NCBI RefSeq assembly: GCF_011742145.1
Contig: NZ_JAAQQU010000099.1
Coordinates: 218,955 to 282,954, forward strand
Direction of reading: 5' to 3'
DNA from: Flavobacterium sp. J49
GTDB taxonomy: Bacteria; Bacteroidota; Bacteroidia; Flavobacteriales; Flavobacteriaceae
DNA: 64,000 bases
Part shown: positions 1 through 8,501 of the stretch, piece after piece
Numbering within the stretch: position 1 is the stretch's first letter
How the letters are laid out: each line of letters begins with the position of its first letter
Translations under genes and position numbers: made by a program
The notes under the pieces: model-generated
Database searches by the model: none
What the model was told of the DNA's origin: nothing
The model's input: only the letters and a program-made list of their open reading frames with translations

Positions 1-141
1 AAGAAAATCACCTACCGGTTTCTCAAAATCTTCTCCTTCTTTAATAAAACTGTAGGCCACACGACATAAATCTTCTCGATTGAGATGAAATCCATTCAAT
101 TTAAATTGATTGTGTACGTTTTCGTATGTTGGACTATTCAT
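1..141 (-). CDS. menE: Probable 2-succinylbenzoate-CoA ligase (MenE), N-terminal fragment
   Basis: Only the first 47 codons are in the window; the gene runs off the left edge. The reading begins MNSPTYENVHNQFKLNG and continues with LCRVAYSFIKEGE, which I recognise as the N-terminus of the AMP-binding o-succinylbenzoate-CoA ligase of flavobacteria. That enzyme activates o-succinylbenzoate with CoA in menaquinone synthesis. None of the adenylation motifs are visible, so the call rests on remembered similarity. Its ATG overlaps the stop codon of the CPBP protease gene by 8 bp, so the two are translationally coupled and this gene is downstream in the operon. Confidence 0.6.
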   Translation of the reverse strand, partial: MNSPTYENVHNQFKLNGFHLNREDLCRVAYSFIKEGEDFEKPVGDFL

Positions 142-1084
142 GACTTTCGCTGTTTTGGGTGGATTCTTCGCTGACAATATTTCCGGTTAGTTTTTCTCTC
201 CAGTTGGTCCAATTGTATTTTTTACTAAAGATAAATAATAGTAACGGAAAAATAATAATGATTGGTGTCAAAATTTCAAATCCTACCGAAGGTGTCGATA
301 CATCTTTCAGCACAGAATCGGTTTGGAAAGCTGACCAATCAGAAGTAACGAGTAAAGCCGTAACCAAATTATTGGCCGCATGAAAACCTAAAGCCAACTC
401 CATGCCTTCATCCATCAAGGTAATAACGCCAAGGAAAAGTCCGGTACCGATATAATAAACCAAAACAACATAACCCATTTTTTCGACTTCGGGATTTGCA
501 ATGTGCATGGTTCCGAATATTACTGAGGTCATCACCAATGGAAACCATCTGTTCTTGGCCAAAACGGCAAAGCCTTGCATTAAATATCCTCTAAATACAT
601 ATTCCTCGGTACTGGTTTGAATGGGAATCAGCAGAATTCCTATAATGGCCAATATCATAAACGGAAAGGGTTTAAAATTCCAAGTGAAATTTTCCGGTGT
701 AGAATAATATAGGGCAACCGTTGAACCTACCGTAAAAATTGCCCAAACAAAAAAAGCAAAAAAGATTCTTCCCCAATCAACTTTGGCTCGAGAAGTAGTG
801 ACCGATAAAAGTGTTTGTTTGTGAAAAAATCTGACCACCAAAATAATCGCCGCAAACCCAAAAGCAAATGACAAAAGCAACAAAAACAAAGTAAGATTGG
901 GCGATAAAAATTTCATTACCGCTTCGTTAGTGGTTGGATAGGTTTCCCCAGAAGAAAAAGCTTTCACCGCTACTGCAACGGCAAAAGGTATCTGTCCGAT
1001 TGTTGACGCGAGAATTATTAATATTGAACCTAGTATGTATTTCCAAAATTTATTTTCCGGAAAAAACCCGTTTTCTATAAACAT
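134..1084 (-). CDS. CPBP family intramembrane metalloprotease
   Basis: A 316-residue polytopic membrane protein with about eight hydrophobic segments. The CPBP (Abi, CAAX-protease-like) motifs are present: EEYVFR at residues 160-165, an FxxxH motif ending at His194, and HAANN at 235-239. These are the residues that bind metal and catalyse in Rce1-type glutamic or metallo proteases, so it is probably active. The substrate is unknown; family members process prenylated proteins or peptides, or act in bacteriocin immunity. It lies directly upstream of the menE-like gene with an 8-bp overlap, and divergently from the ArsC-family gene. The C-terminal 30 residues are hydrophilic. Confidence 0.85.
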   Translation of the reverse strand: MFIENGFFPENKFWKYILGSILIILASTIGQIPFAVAVAVKAFSSGETYPTTNEAVMKFLSPNLTLFLLLLSFAFGFAAIILVVRFFHKQTLLSVTTSRAKVDWGRIFFAFFVWAIFTVGSTVALYYSTPENFTWNFKPFPFMILAIIGILLIPIQTSTEEYVFRGYLMQGFAVLAKNRWFPLVMTSVIFGTMHIANPEVEKMGYVVLVYYIGTGLFLGVITLMDEGMELALGFHAANNLVTALLVTSDWSAFQTDSVLKDVSTPSVGFEILTPIIIIFPLLLFIFSKKYNWTNWREKLTGNIVSEESTQNSESHE

Positions 1085-1154
1085 GATTTAGCAATTTTTG
1101 TTTCGCCTAAATTAAGTTTTTTCTATTAATATCTATTACTTTGCCAAAAAAAAG

Positions 1155-1496
1155 ATGTTACAAATACTCCACAATCCAAGATGCGGAAAATCAAGAAATT
1201 GCTTGGCTTTCCTTGAAAATTCAAAAGTCGAATACGAAATCAGAAACTATTTGCAAAACCCGCTTTCTGAAAGTGAGTTAAATGAATTGATTACTAAATT
1301 AAACCTCAAACCCATTGTGTTGGTTCGTCAAAAAGAAACCGTATGGATTGAAAATTTCAAAGGCAAAACATTGACCGACAAGCAAATTATCAAGGCATTA
1401 GCAGAATATCCTATCTTGATAGAAAGACCAATTGTAATCAATGGTCCTAAAGCCATCATTGGTAGAGATCTTGAAAAACTCGAAAAATTCCTCTGA
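1155..1496 (+). CDS. ArsC/Spx-family glutaredoxin-like reductase
   Basis: 113 residues, the normal length for the ArsC family. The N-terminus carries the thioredoxin-fold strand followed by NPRCGKSRN, with the single active Cys at residue 10; the central cis-proline region (ERPIVINGPKAIIGR) matches glutaredoxin-coupled arsenate reductases. No arsenic-resistance genes (arsB, acr3, arsR) are nearby, so a role in arsenate reduction is uncertain; many chromosomal members are general thiol oxidoreductases of unknown substrate. It is monocistronic, diverging from the CPBP gene and followed by a TonB-receptor gene with its own promoter. Confidence 0.85.
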   Translation: MLQILHNPRCGKSRNCLAFLENSKVEYEIRNYLQNPLSESELNELITKLNLKPIVLVRQKETVWIENFKGKTLTDKQIIKALAEYPILIERPIVINGPKAIIGRDLEKLEKFL

Positions 1497-1530
1497 AATA
1501 GGCAGTTTATTTTTAACAAAGATTTGGGAA

Positions 1531-1558
1531 TTGTCGCTTAAACCAAAGTGTACTTTTG
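1531..1558 (+). promoter_or_regulatory. Bacteroidota-type promoter of the TonB-receptor gene
   Basis: TTG at 1531-1533 and a perfect TACTTTTG (TAnnTTTG) box at 1551-1558 are separated by 17 bp, the spacing known for the primary sigma factor of Bacteroidota. Transcription would start about 20 bp before the ATG at 1589. Confidence 0.7.
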
Positions 1559-1588
1559 CATTCTTAAGCAAGAATCAAAACATTTTAG

Positions 1589-4045
1589 ATGAAAAAAATT
1601 AAGATTATCTCAACACTCCTATTATTTTGTTGCTCTTTTTTAGCATTAGCACAACAAAATCCTGCGCGGACTAAAATAGTTGTCACAGGAAATGTGATTG
1701 AAAAAACAAGCAAGATTCCTTTAGAATACGCTACCATTACTTTAAAAAACACTAAAAATCCTAAACAAATTTTTGGCGCAATTACAGACAATAAAGGTAG
1801 TTTTTCGGTAGATGCTGCGGCAGGTGAATTTGATATCATAGTCGAATTTATTTCGTTTAAACCAACCGAAATCAAAGCAAAAAAACTTTCAGGTAATACT
1901 AATTTGGGTACCATTTCTTTAGAAGAAGACGCCACCCAGTTAAACGAAGTAGTCGTAAGAGCCGAAAAAACAACTGTTGAAATAAAACTGGATAAAAAAG
2001 TATACAATGTTGGGAACGATTTAATGGTCAAAGGCGGAACCGTTAGCGACGTATTAGACAATATCCCTTCAGTTTCTGTGGATGTAGAAGGAAATGTGAG
2101 TTTGCGAGGTAATGAAAACGTGAGAATCTTAATTGACGGCCGACCATCAAATGCCATAAATATTACTGAAGCATTGCGTTTAATACCCGCTGATGCTATA
2201 GATAAAGTGGAAGTAATCACCAATCCATCAGCGCGTTATGATGCTGAAGGCGGCGGCGGATTATTAAACATCATTCTGAAAAAAGGAAAAAACCAAGGCA
2301 TCAACGGAACATTCATCGGTGGCATTGGAGATCCAAAAAACAATAGTTTGAGCGGAACACTAAACTACAAAGAAGAAAATTTTAACTTGTTTACCACTCA
2401 AGGTTACAGCAATCGAAACAGTCCCGGAAAAGCTTTAACAAACTCGAGGTATTTAAACGGTGATAATTCAACCAGAAACTATTTGTTCGAAACCCGTGAA
2501 AATGATCGTTTGAATGAATCTTACAATGGAAATTTTGGTTTCGACTGGTTCTTAACTAAATCATTCACTTGGACAAACATTGTCAATTTCAGAAGAAGCA
2601 TGGGTGACAATATCGATAATGTGTTGCAAAACTATTACGATGCCAACCGTGTTTATGATTACACCAGAAATCGTATAAACTACGAAGACAGTAAAAGTAA
2701 GAATGTAGAATACTCAACCAACTTTACTAAAAACTTCAAGAAAGAAGGCCACAAACTAACCGTTGACGGTTCATTTTCTTCCAATACTGACACAAACCTA
2801 GCTTTGATTTCTGATACTGCAACCAATACCAGTGTTATCGGCTTAGATGAAACCACCAACAATCAAAAACAAAGCAGAAATTTATTTCAAGCAGACTATG
2901 TTTATCCTATTGGAAAAGGAAGCCAATTCGAATTCGGTTACAAAGGTGATTATTCAAAAAACACTACCAACTATAGTGTAATCAATGACGGTATTCCGGA
3001 GCCACAATTCACCAATACTCTAGAATACAAAGAATATGTGAGTGCATTTTACTCAAGTTATGGTTTTAAAGTTAAAAAATTCTCTTTCCTTTTTGGTGCG
3101 CGTTGGGAAGATTCCAATATTCATGTTAACCAATTAGCAACCGATGATTTCAATAACAAAAAGTACGATAATTTCTTTCCGAGTGCTTTTTTCACCTATG
3201 AAATTGGAGAACAAACCAGTGCTTCCATTAGTTATAGTAGAAGAATTCAAAGACCAAGAGGAAGAATGTTAAATCCGTTTAATAACTTATCCAGCAACGT
3301 AAATATCTTTATAGGTAATCCCGATTTAAATCCGGCTTTTACCGATGCAATCGATTTAGGATTCATCAAACGTTGGAACAAATTAACTTTCAACACTTCG
3401 CTTTACGGTAACAAAACAAACGATTCATTTCAATGGGTAAGAAGACCAAGTGGTGAATTACAAAACAATATTCCGGTAATCATTACTACGCCAATAAATT
3501 TGGCTACACAATACAGAGTTGGATTTGAATTTACCTTAAATTATTCACCTTACAAATGGTGGAAATTAAACAGTAATTTCAACTTCTTCTACAACGAAAC
3601 GGATGGAGATTACACTTATACCGATTTTAATGACAATCTAGTATCCCAAAATTTTGATTTTAGTGCCACTTCTTGGTTTACCCGACTAACCTCAAAAATA
3701 ACCTTGCCTTATAAAATAGATTGGCAAACCAATGCAACTTACAACGGTGAACAAAAACAAGCCCAAGGAAAAAGTTTAGGCAATTTTAGTATGAACCTTG
3801 GTTTCAGCAAAGATATTTTAAAAGACAAAGGAACCGTTTCACTAAATGTAAGCGATGTATTCAATTCCAGAAAAAGAATTTCTGAAACTTATATTCCCGG
3901 ACAAGTAGACTCTTATGGCGAAATGCAATGGAGAGTTCGACAAATCAACTTCTCGTTTACCTACCGATTCAACGTACAGAAAAATGAAAAAGAGAGAAAA
4001 CCGCGTAACGGTCAACAAGATGATGGCGGAGATTTCCCCGGATAA
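1589..4045 (+). CDS. TonB-dependent receptor-like outer-membrane protein
   Basis: 818 residues. A signal peptide (hydrophobic core then LALAQQ, cleavage near residue 21) is followed by a carboxypeptidase-regulatory-like beta-sandwich (about 30-110), a TonB plug domain (about 115-230; LNEVVVRAEK, VSLRGNENVRILIDGRPS, GGGGLLNIILKKG) and a 22-strand-type barrel in the outer-membrane beta-barrel family style. The C-terminal 20 residues after the last strand (INFSFTYRFNVQ) are charged and probably extracellular or periplasmic. There is no SusD partner, so it is not a typical polysaccharide-utilisation receptor; the ligand is unknown. It has its own promoter and a strong terminator. Confidence 0.88.
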   Translation: MKKIKIISTLLLFCCSFLALAQQNPARTKIVVTGNVIEKTSKIPLEYATITLKNTKNPKQIFGAITDNKGSFSVDAAAGEFDIIVEFISFKPTEIKAKKLSGNTNLGTISLEEDATQLNEVVVRAEKTTVEIKLDKKVYNVGNDLMVKGGTVSDVLDNIPSVSVDVEGNVSLRGNENVRILIDGRPSNAINITEALRLIPADAIDKVEVITNPSARYDAEGGGGLLNIILKKGKNQGINGTFIGGIGDPKNNSLSGTLNYKEENFNLFTTQGYSNRNSPGKALTNSRYLNGDNSTRNYLFETRENDRLNESYNGNFGFDWFLTKSFTWTNIVNFRRSMGDNIDNVLQNYYDANRVYDYTRNRINYEDSKSKNVEYSTNFTKNFKKEGHKLTVDGSFSSNTDTNLALISDTATNTSVIGLDETTNNQKQSRNLFQADYVYPIGKGSQFEFGYKGDYSKNTTNYSVINDGIPEPQFTNTLEYKEYVSAFYSSYGFKVKKFSFLFGARWEDSNIHVNQLATDDFNNKKYDNFFPSAFFTYEIGEQTSASISYSRRIQRPRGRMLNPFNNLSSNVNIFIGNPDLNPAFTDAIDLGFIKRWNKLTFNTSLYGNKTNDSFQWVRRPSGELQNNIPVIITTPINLATQYRVGFEFTLNYSPYKWWKLNSNFNFFYNETDGDYTYTDFNDNLVSQNFDFSATSWFTRLTSKITLPYKIDWQTNATYNGEQKQAQGKSLGNFSMNLGFSKDILKDKGTVSLNVSDVFNSRKRISETYIPGQVDSYGEMQWRVRQINFSFTYRFNVQKNEKERKPRNGQQDDGGDFPG

Positions 4046-4054
4046 ACAATTAAA

Positions 4055-4080
4055 AAAGCCCCGAATTTCGGGGCTTTTTT
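4055..4080 (+). terminator. Rho-independent terminator
   Basis: A 9-bp stem (AAGCCCCG/CGGGGCTT core, AATTT loop) followed by a T run, 10 bp after the stop codon of the TonB-receptor gene. The A run on the other side means it could also serve the convergent small membrane-protein gene. Confidence 0.9.
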
Positions 4081-4099
4081 ATGAACATCTAGTTAAAAA

Positions 4100-4273
4100 C
4101 TAGGCTGTTTGCTCGGCTTCTTTTTGGGCTTTTCTTTCCGCTAATAATTCTTTCACACCACCAAAAATCCAATAAGGAACAATGAAAGTGATTAAGAAAA
4201 TCATCAACCAAAAACCAATCGTAAGAATGGTTAAGAAAGCCAAGAAACCTAAATACTGTTGAAATTCAAACAT
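4100..4273 (-). CDS. Small membrane protein, 57 residues
   Basis: A short gene. The product begins MFEFQQYLGFLAFLTIL, has one long or two closely spaced hydrophobic segments (about residues 8-43, ending IVPYWIFGG) and a charged helical tail KELLAERKAQKEAEQTA. Codon use matches the neighbours. The stop lies 20 bp from the shared terminator, convergent to the TonB-receptor gene. No function can be assigned; the layout (membrane anchor plus short cytoplasmic helix) would fit a small regulatory or scaffold subunit, which is inference only. Confidence 0.7.
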   Translation of the reverse strand: MFEFQQYLGFLAFLTILTIGFWLMIFLITFIVPYWIFGGVKELLAERKAQKEAEQTA

Positions 4274-4386
4274 GTTTTCCGGAATTTTTTTGAATTATAC
4301 GCAAATGTAAGCGTAATATTTGGGCTAACCAAAAAACAAAACATTTTTTATTAAATAGTTTATCCACAATTTTTGACGTAATTTTA

Positions 4387-4440
4387 AGGAGCTATTTCCC
4401 GCTTTCCGCGCTACACGGTAGCCAGCTGCAATCGGGGCTA
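4387..4440 (-). repeat. Dispersed palindromic element, copy A
   Basis: A 54-bp element bounded by AGGAGCT and GGGGCTA, ending 19 bp before the fumC start. It matches the reverse complement of 26112-26165 at 50 of 54 positions and shares its ends with the longer copies at 7441 and 42779. It contains no open frame. GC content is well above the surrounding spacer. Confidence 0.85.
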
Positions 4441-4459
4441 AACTATAAAACTGCACAAT

Positions 4460-5845
4460 ATGGAATTTAGATTAGAAAAAGATACCATGGGCGAAGTAAA
4501 AGTACCCGCCGATAAATATTGGGGCGCCCAAACCGAACGTTCTCGCAACAATTTCAAAATAGGCCCAAGCGCTTCCATGCCTTTCACCATCATAGAAGGT
4601 TTTGCCTATCTGAAAAAAGCCGCTGCTTTTACCAACTGCGACTTAGGGGTTTTATCGGTCGAAAAACGCGATGCCATAGCCCAAGTTTGCGAGGAAATCC
4701 TAACCGGTAAATTAAACGACCAATTTCCGTTAGTCATTTGGCAAACCGGTTCGGGTACACAAAGCAATATGAATGTCAACGAAGTCATCGCCAATCGGGC
4801 GCAAGTCTTGGCCGGTTTCAAAATTGGGGAAGGTGAGCAATTGGTAAAGGCCAATGATGATGTCAACAAATCCCAATCGTCTAACGACACTTTTCCAACG
4901 GCCATGCACATTGCAGCCTATAAAGCTGTCATTGAAATTACTATTCCGGGAATTGAAAAACTTCTCGTTACTTTAGACCTCAAGGCCAAAGAATTTAAAA
5001 ATACCGTCAAAATCGGGAGAACGCATTTGATGGATGCCACGCCATTAACCTTAGGACAAGAACTTTCCGGTTATGTAGCCCAACTAAATTACGGTTTAAA
5101 AGCGCTAAAAAATACTTTGCCTCATTTGTCCGAAATAGCCTTAGGCGGAACCGCTGTAGGAACAGGTTTGAACGCACCCAACGGTTATGATACCAAAGTG
5201 GCTGACTATATAGCTCAGTTCACCGGTCATCCATTTGTAACAGCGCCCAATAAATTTGAAGCTTTGGCCTCACACGATGCCATAGTGGAAACACACAGTG
5301 CTCTGAAACAACTGGCGGTTTCCTTAAATAAAATCGCAAACGATATCAGACTGTTGGCTTCCGGTCCACGCTCTGGAATCGGTGAAATCCTTATCCCTGA
5401 AAATGAACCGGGTTCTTCTATCATGCCGGGAAAAGTGAACCCAACCCAGTGCGAAGCGCTGACCATGGTTTGTGCTCAAGTATTAGGAAATGATGTAGCC
5501 ATTTCAATTGGCGGCATGCAAGGTCATTTTGAGTTGAATGTTTTTAAACCTGTTATAGCGGCCAATTTTTTACAATCGGCAACACTAATCGGCGAAGCTT
5601 GTATTTCTTTTGATGAACATTGCGCCCAAGGAATTCAACCGAATCAAAAACGCATCAAGGAATTGCTTGACAATTCTCTAATGCTGGTCACGGCTTTAAA
5701 TACCAAAATAGGCTATTACAAAGCCGCTGAAATTGCACAATACGCCCATAAAAACGGAACAACTCTAAAAGAAGAAGCGATTCGATTGGGTTATGTGTCT
5801 GCGGAAGATTTTGAGGCTTGGGTAAAACCTGAAGACATGATATAA
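4460..5845 (+). CDS. fumC: Fumarate hydratase class II
   Basis: 461 residues, the normal length for FumC. The enzyme reversibly hydrates fumarate to (S)-malate in the TCA cycle, in the cytoplasm, as an iron-independent homotetramer. Visible family features are the N-terminal [18 protein letters not shown], the substrate-binding [13 protein letters not shown], the catalytic-base region [16 protein letters not shown], and the signature loop [11 protein letters not shown] at about residues 316-326. It is monocistronic between a dispersed repeat and a strong terminator. Confidence 0.97.
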   Translation: MEFRLEKDTMGEVKVPADKYWGAQTERSRNNFKIGPSASMPFTIIEGFAYLKKAAAFTNCDLGVLSVEKRDAIAQVCEEILTGKLNDQFPLVIWQTGSGTQSNMNVNEVIANRAQVLAGFKIGEGEQLVKANDDVNKSQSSNDTFPTAMHIAAYKAVIEITIPGIEKLLVTLDLKAKEFKNTVKIGRTHLMDATPLTLGQELSGYVAQLNYGLKALKNTLPHLSEIALGGTAVGTGLNAPNGYDTKVADYIAQFTGHPFVTAPNKFEALASHDAIVETHSALKQLAVSLNKIANDIRLLASGPRSGIGEILIPENEPGSSIMPGKVNPTQCEALTMVCAQVLGNDVAISIGGMQGHFELNVFKPVIAANFLQSATLIGEACISFDEHCAQGIQPNQKRIKELLDNSLMLVTALNTKIGYYKAAEIAQYAHKNGTTLKEEAIRLGYVSAEDFEAWVKPEDMI

Positions 5846-5852
5846 AACAAAA

Positions 5853-5879
5853 AAACCCGCTTGGGGAAACGGGTTTTTA
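5853..5879 (+). terminator. Rho-independent terminator after fumC
   Basis: AAACCCG and CGGGTTT arms with a short loop and a T run, a few bases after the fumC stop. The A run upstream makes it usable by the convergent CAP-domain gene. Confidence 0.85.
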
Positions 5880-5914
5880 GCGATCTGTCAAAATCAAACA
5901 AAACAATAATCAAA

Positions 5915-6409
5915 CTATTTTTTTATAAACATGTTGGTGTAATATTTTCTTCCGGTGTCCGGATTGGTTGTAACTGATATTCCTAAGTGCGTGTAATCAC
6001 CTTCAATGTTGTCTTTGTGTCCTGGGCTGCTTAACCAAGCTGCAAATGCACTTTCAGCCGTTTGGTAATTGTAGGCAATATTCTCGCCCACTTTTTCAGC
6101 GCCTAAAACTCTGATTAAATTATCAGAACGTTGTTGAAAGTAATCGTGGTTAAATACATTGTTATCAATCATATAATAATTATGCTCTTCCGATTTGTAA
6201 GAGATATGATTGATCACTTCTAAGGTATTAAGGCCAAGACTTGCGCGATAATCATTAATTAGTACGACTAATTTTGATTCGGTTTCGTTGTAATTATAGG
6301 TAGTTACAACTTTTTTGTCTGTTGTTGCTTCTTCTGAATCAGAAGAACAAGATACCATAGTGAACACGATTGCTAACGGCAACAATGCTCTAAACATTTT
6401 TGCTTTCAT
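5915..6409 (-). CDS. CAP-domain (SCP/PR1-like) lipoprotein
   Basis: 164 residues. A lipoprotein signal peptide with lipobox VSC places the acylated Cys at residue 21, followed by a Ser/Asp/Glu-rich linker of the type seen in surface-exposed lipoproteins of this group. The rest is a CAP domain: LINDYRASLGL, the His and Glu of EEHNYY and FNHDYF, VGENIAYNY and WLSSPGHKDNI. Bacterial CAP proteins are of unclear function; binding of lipids or small ligands and protease-like roles have been proposed. It is monocistronic, and its upstream region is unusual: a duplicated 31-bp dyad and a 15-mer shared with another spacer. Confidence 0.9.
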   Translation of the reverse strand: MKAKMFRALLPLAIVFTMVSCSSDSEEATTDKKVVTTYNYNETESKLVVLINDYRASLGLNTLEVINHISYKSEEHNYYMIDNNVFNHDYFQQRSDNLIRVLGAEKVGENIAYNYQTAESAFAAWLSSPGHKDNIEGDYTHLGISVTTNPDTGRKYYTNMFIKK

Positions 6410-6429
6410 AGTAGTAGGTTAAGTTTTTT

Positions 6430-6513
6430 TAATAAAGTAGATGTGGGGCAAACACTTTATTTCGATTAATGTTGACAGATTATAATAAAGTAGATGTGGG
6501 GCAAACACTTTAT
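6430..6513. repeat. Two 31-bp direct repeats with dyad ends upstream of the CAP lipoprotein
   Basis: The 31-bp sequence beginning TAATAAAGTAGATGTGGGGC occurs identically at 6430-6460 and 6483-6513 (53-bp period). Each copy has 7-bp inverted arms, ATAAAGT and ACTTTAT, around a 15-bp centre. The first copy begins 20 bp upstream of the CAP-gene start, so the pair sits in its 5' leader or promoter. It may be a duplicated operator or a simple tandem duplication. Confidence 0.8.
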
Positions 6514-6587
6514 AGAATATTTTAAGAACGTATTGTTTGATTTGGTTGAGCAATATTAGTACAAACATCGATTAAAACACAAATAAA

Positions 6588-6602
6588 ATCGATGAAATGC
6601 AT
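6588..6602. promoter_or_regulatory. Shared 15-mer, copy 1
   Basis: ATCGATGAAATGCAT followed by a T-rich run. The same 15-mer plus T run occurs at 8949-8963. Each is made of two palindromic hexamers, ATCGAT and ATGCAT, joined by GAA. It lies 178 bp upstream of the CAP lipoprotein. A transcription-factor site is one explanation. Confidence 0.4.
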
Positions 6603-6682
6603 CTTTTTTATTTTTTAATAAGATATATTCTTACTTATTTATGCGTTTCAACAGTTTGTTATACCATATTGACAAAACTAAA

Positions 6683-6705
6683 AAACCACTCCGATGAGTG
6701 GTTTA
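6683..6705 (-). terminator. Probable terminator of pdxH
   Basis: AAACCACT and AGTGGTTT arms around CCGATG, with an A run that reads as a U tract on the minus strand, 28 bp after the pdxH stop. Confidence 0.7.
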
Positions 6706-6732
6706 TATAATTTTCAGGATTTTTTATATGAT

Positions 6733-7377
6733 TTAAGGTGAAAGTCTATCAATTTGCCAATTATAGTCGGCTAACAAACGGTATCTGATTCTGTCGTGTA
6801 GCCTGTTGGGCCTTCCCTGCCAAAACTCAACTTCAACGGGACGCACTAAAAATCCGCCCCAATAATCGGGTCTTGGAATGGGTTGGCCTTCGAATTCTTT
6901 TTCGAGTTCCTTTAGTTTATTATCTAAGTATTCTCGTGACGGAATGGTTTCGCTTTGCGAAGAAACAATGGCGCCCAGTTTACTTCCGTCGGGTCTGGAA
7001 TCAAAATAATTATCGGAAATGATATCGGTTGTTTTCTCAGCGATTCCCTTTATGATAACTTGTCGCTCTTGACTGTGCCAAAAGAAAGACAAACAAACCT
7101 TAGGATTGTTGAGTATGGCTTTTCCTTTTTCGGAATTGTAATTGGTGTAGAAAATAAAACCTTCTTCATTGAATTTTTTGAGCAGCACTACTCTACTCTT
7201 AGGGAATCCGTCTAAGCCTATGGTAGCAACCGTCATGGCGTTAACCTCTTCTATTCCTCCATATTCTTCAGTTTCGTAAAACCATTTGTGAAAAAGATTG
7301 ATAGGATCTTCGGGAATGTTGGTTTCCAAAAGTTCGCTCTTTTCATAGGATTTTCTGTAGTTGCTTAAGTCTTTCAT
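6733..7377 (-). CDS. pdxH: Pyridoxamine 5'-phosphate oxidase
   Basis: 214 residues, normal length. This FMN enzyme oxidises pyridoxine or pyridoxamine 5'-phosphate to pyridoxal 5'-phosphate, the last step of PLP synthesis and salvage, in the cytoplasm. Family features: N-terminal LSNYRKSYEKSELLE, FMN-binding SRVVLLKKFNEEGFIFYTNY and SEKGKAI, the WHSQERQVIIKG block, and C-terminal EFWQGRPNRLHDRIRY with RLSP at the end. Monocistronic. The spacer before it carries copy D of the dispersed element. Confidence 0.96.
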   Translation of the reverse strand: MKDLSNYRKSYEKSELLETNIPEDPINLFHKWFYETEEYGGIEEVNAMTVATIGLDGFPKSRVVLLKKFNEEGFIFYTNYNSEKGKAILNNPKVCLSFFWHSQERQVIIKGIAEKTTDIISDNYFDSRPDGSKLGAIVSSQSETIPSREYLDNKLKELEKEFEGQPIPRPDYWGGFLVRPVEVEFWQGRPNRLHDRIRYRLLADYNWQIDRLSP

Positions 7378-7440
7378 TGTATAATGTGCTTGTATGTGGT
7401 AAAGTTACTAAGTTTTCAGAATATAAAACGGATAACTTTT

Positions 7441-7563
7441 TAGCCCTGATGGCAGTGGAAATCCTTTTGGATTATCCTGAAGCGAAGCGAAAGGAAAATA
7501 CAATAAGATTGCAACGGACAGCAGGAATTGCCATTACCGATAAATCCCTAGCCCTTCGCTCCT
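7441..7563 (+). repeat. Dispersed palindromic element, copy D (long, degenerate)
   Basis: Starts TAGCCCTGATGGCAGTGGAA and shares the GCAGTGGAAATCCTTTT block and a later AAGATTG/AACGGA block with the copy at 42779; it ends GCTCCT, the same boundary as the other copies. The middle differs, as expected for a folding element with variable stems. It lies between the rnz stop and the pdxH start. Confidence 0.65.
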
Positions 7564-7565
7564 GA

Positions 7566-7587
7566 ATTCGACAAACTCAGCCTGACA
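7566..7587. repeat. Short interspersed word next to the rnz stop
   Basis: TTCGACAAACTCAGCCTGAC, a word I know from many Bacteroidota spacers (usually TTCGACAAGCTCAGCCTGAC). It abuts the rnz stop codon and the end of element copy D. Confidence 0.5.
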
Positions 7588-8496
7588 TTATCCAAAATCG
7601 AATACCTTGCCGTCGTCGCCCAACAATACATTAGGAAATATCGTTTCGGCTTCTTCTTTAAACAACTCAATGCTGCTGTAGCGTGTACTGTAGTGTCCAA
7701 GAAGCAATTGTTTGACGTTGGCCAACTTGGCGATTCTTGCGGCTTCTTTGGCGGTACTGTGCATGGTCTTTTCGGCTTTATCTGCTTCACTTTCCAGGAA
7801 AGTAGTTTCGTGGTACAAGACATCAACATCTTGAATCAGCGGAATAATGCTTTCGTCATACATGGTATCGCTGCAAAAGGCATAGCTTTTGGTCGGTTCA
7901 GGGTCAAAGGACAATTCGGCATTGGGAATTATTTTTCCGTTGTCGAGTGTAATATCGCCTCCGTATTTTATTTTTCTGAAGTAAGCGGTATCTATTTTAT
8001 ACTTCTCAACCGCTTCGACATTGAGTTTGCGTTCTTTAGGTTTCTCTTGGAACAAATAACCGTTGGTGTACACCCGATGTTTCAACGGAATGGTTTTGAC
8101 GATAACTTTTTCGTCTTCAAACACCACTTCGCTTTCCTTAGACTCCAGTTCATGGAAATACAGATTGTAACCGGTAAACGAATTGGAATAACGCAATTGC
8201 AATAAGATAATTTCTTTGATGCCTTTGGGACCGTAAACGTGCAAATCGGTTTGGCGGTTCAACAACATAAAGGTAGAAATCAATCCCACGAGTCCATAAA
8301 AATGATCACCGTGCAAATGTGAAATAAAGATGTGGTTGATTTTGGAAAACTTGAGTTTGTTTTTGCGCAGTTGCACCTGAGTACCTTCACCGCAATCGAT
8401 AAGAAACATTCGGTTTCGAATTTCTAATATCTGTGAAGTCGGATTGGTTATGGTTCTTGGCGTGGCTGCGTAGCAACCCAATATGGTTAATTTCAT
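7588..8496 (-). CDS. rnz: Ribonuclease Z
   Basis: 302 residues. This metallo-beta-lactamase-fold endonuclease trims the 3' trailer of tRNA precursors. The signature SHLHGDH gives zinc ligands His60, His62, Asp64 and His65; further ligands are in LKHR, the Asp of FCSDTMYDE, and His of LLGHYSTRYS near the C-terminus. The tRNA-binding exosite region lies around 150-190, normal for the short ElaC-type form. Four bases downstream of the 110-residue STAS-like gene and probably cotranscribed with it. Confidence 0.95.
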   Translation of the reverse strand: MKLTILGCYAATPRTITNPTSQILEIRNRMFLIDCGEGTQVQLRKNKLKFSKINHIFISHLHGDHFYGLVGLISTFMLLNRQTDLHVYGPKGIKEIILLQLRYSNSFTGYNLYFHELESKESEVVFEDEKVIVKTIPLKHRVYTNGYLFQEKPKERKLNVEAVEKYKIDTAYFRKIKYGGDITLDNGKIIPNAELSFDPEPTKSYAFCSDTMYDESIIPLIQDVDVLYHETTFLESEADKAEKTMHSTAKEAARIAKLANVKQLLLGHYSTRYSSIELFKEEAETIFPNVLLGDDGKVFDFG

Positions 8497-8501
8497 GTGG
8501 T

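Noticed and set aside
1585..2223. 212-codon reading frame on the minus strand
   Set aside because: Lies fully inside the TonB-receptor gene; the sense frame has a clear signal peptide, plug and barrel. The antisense frame has no recognisable product.
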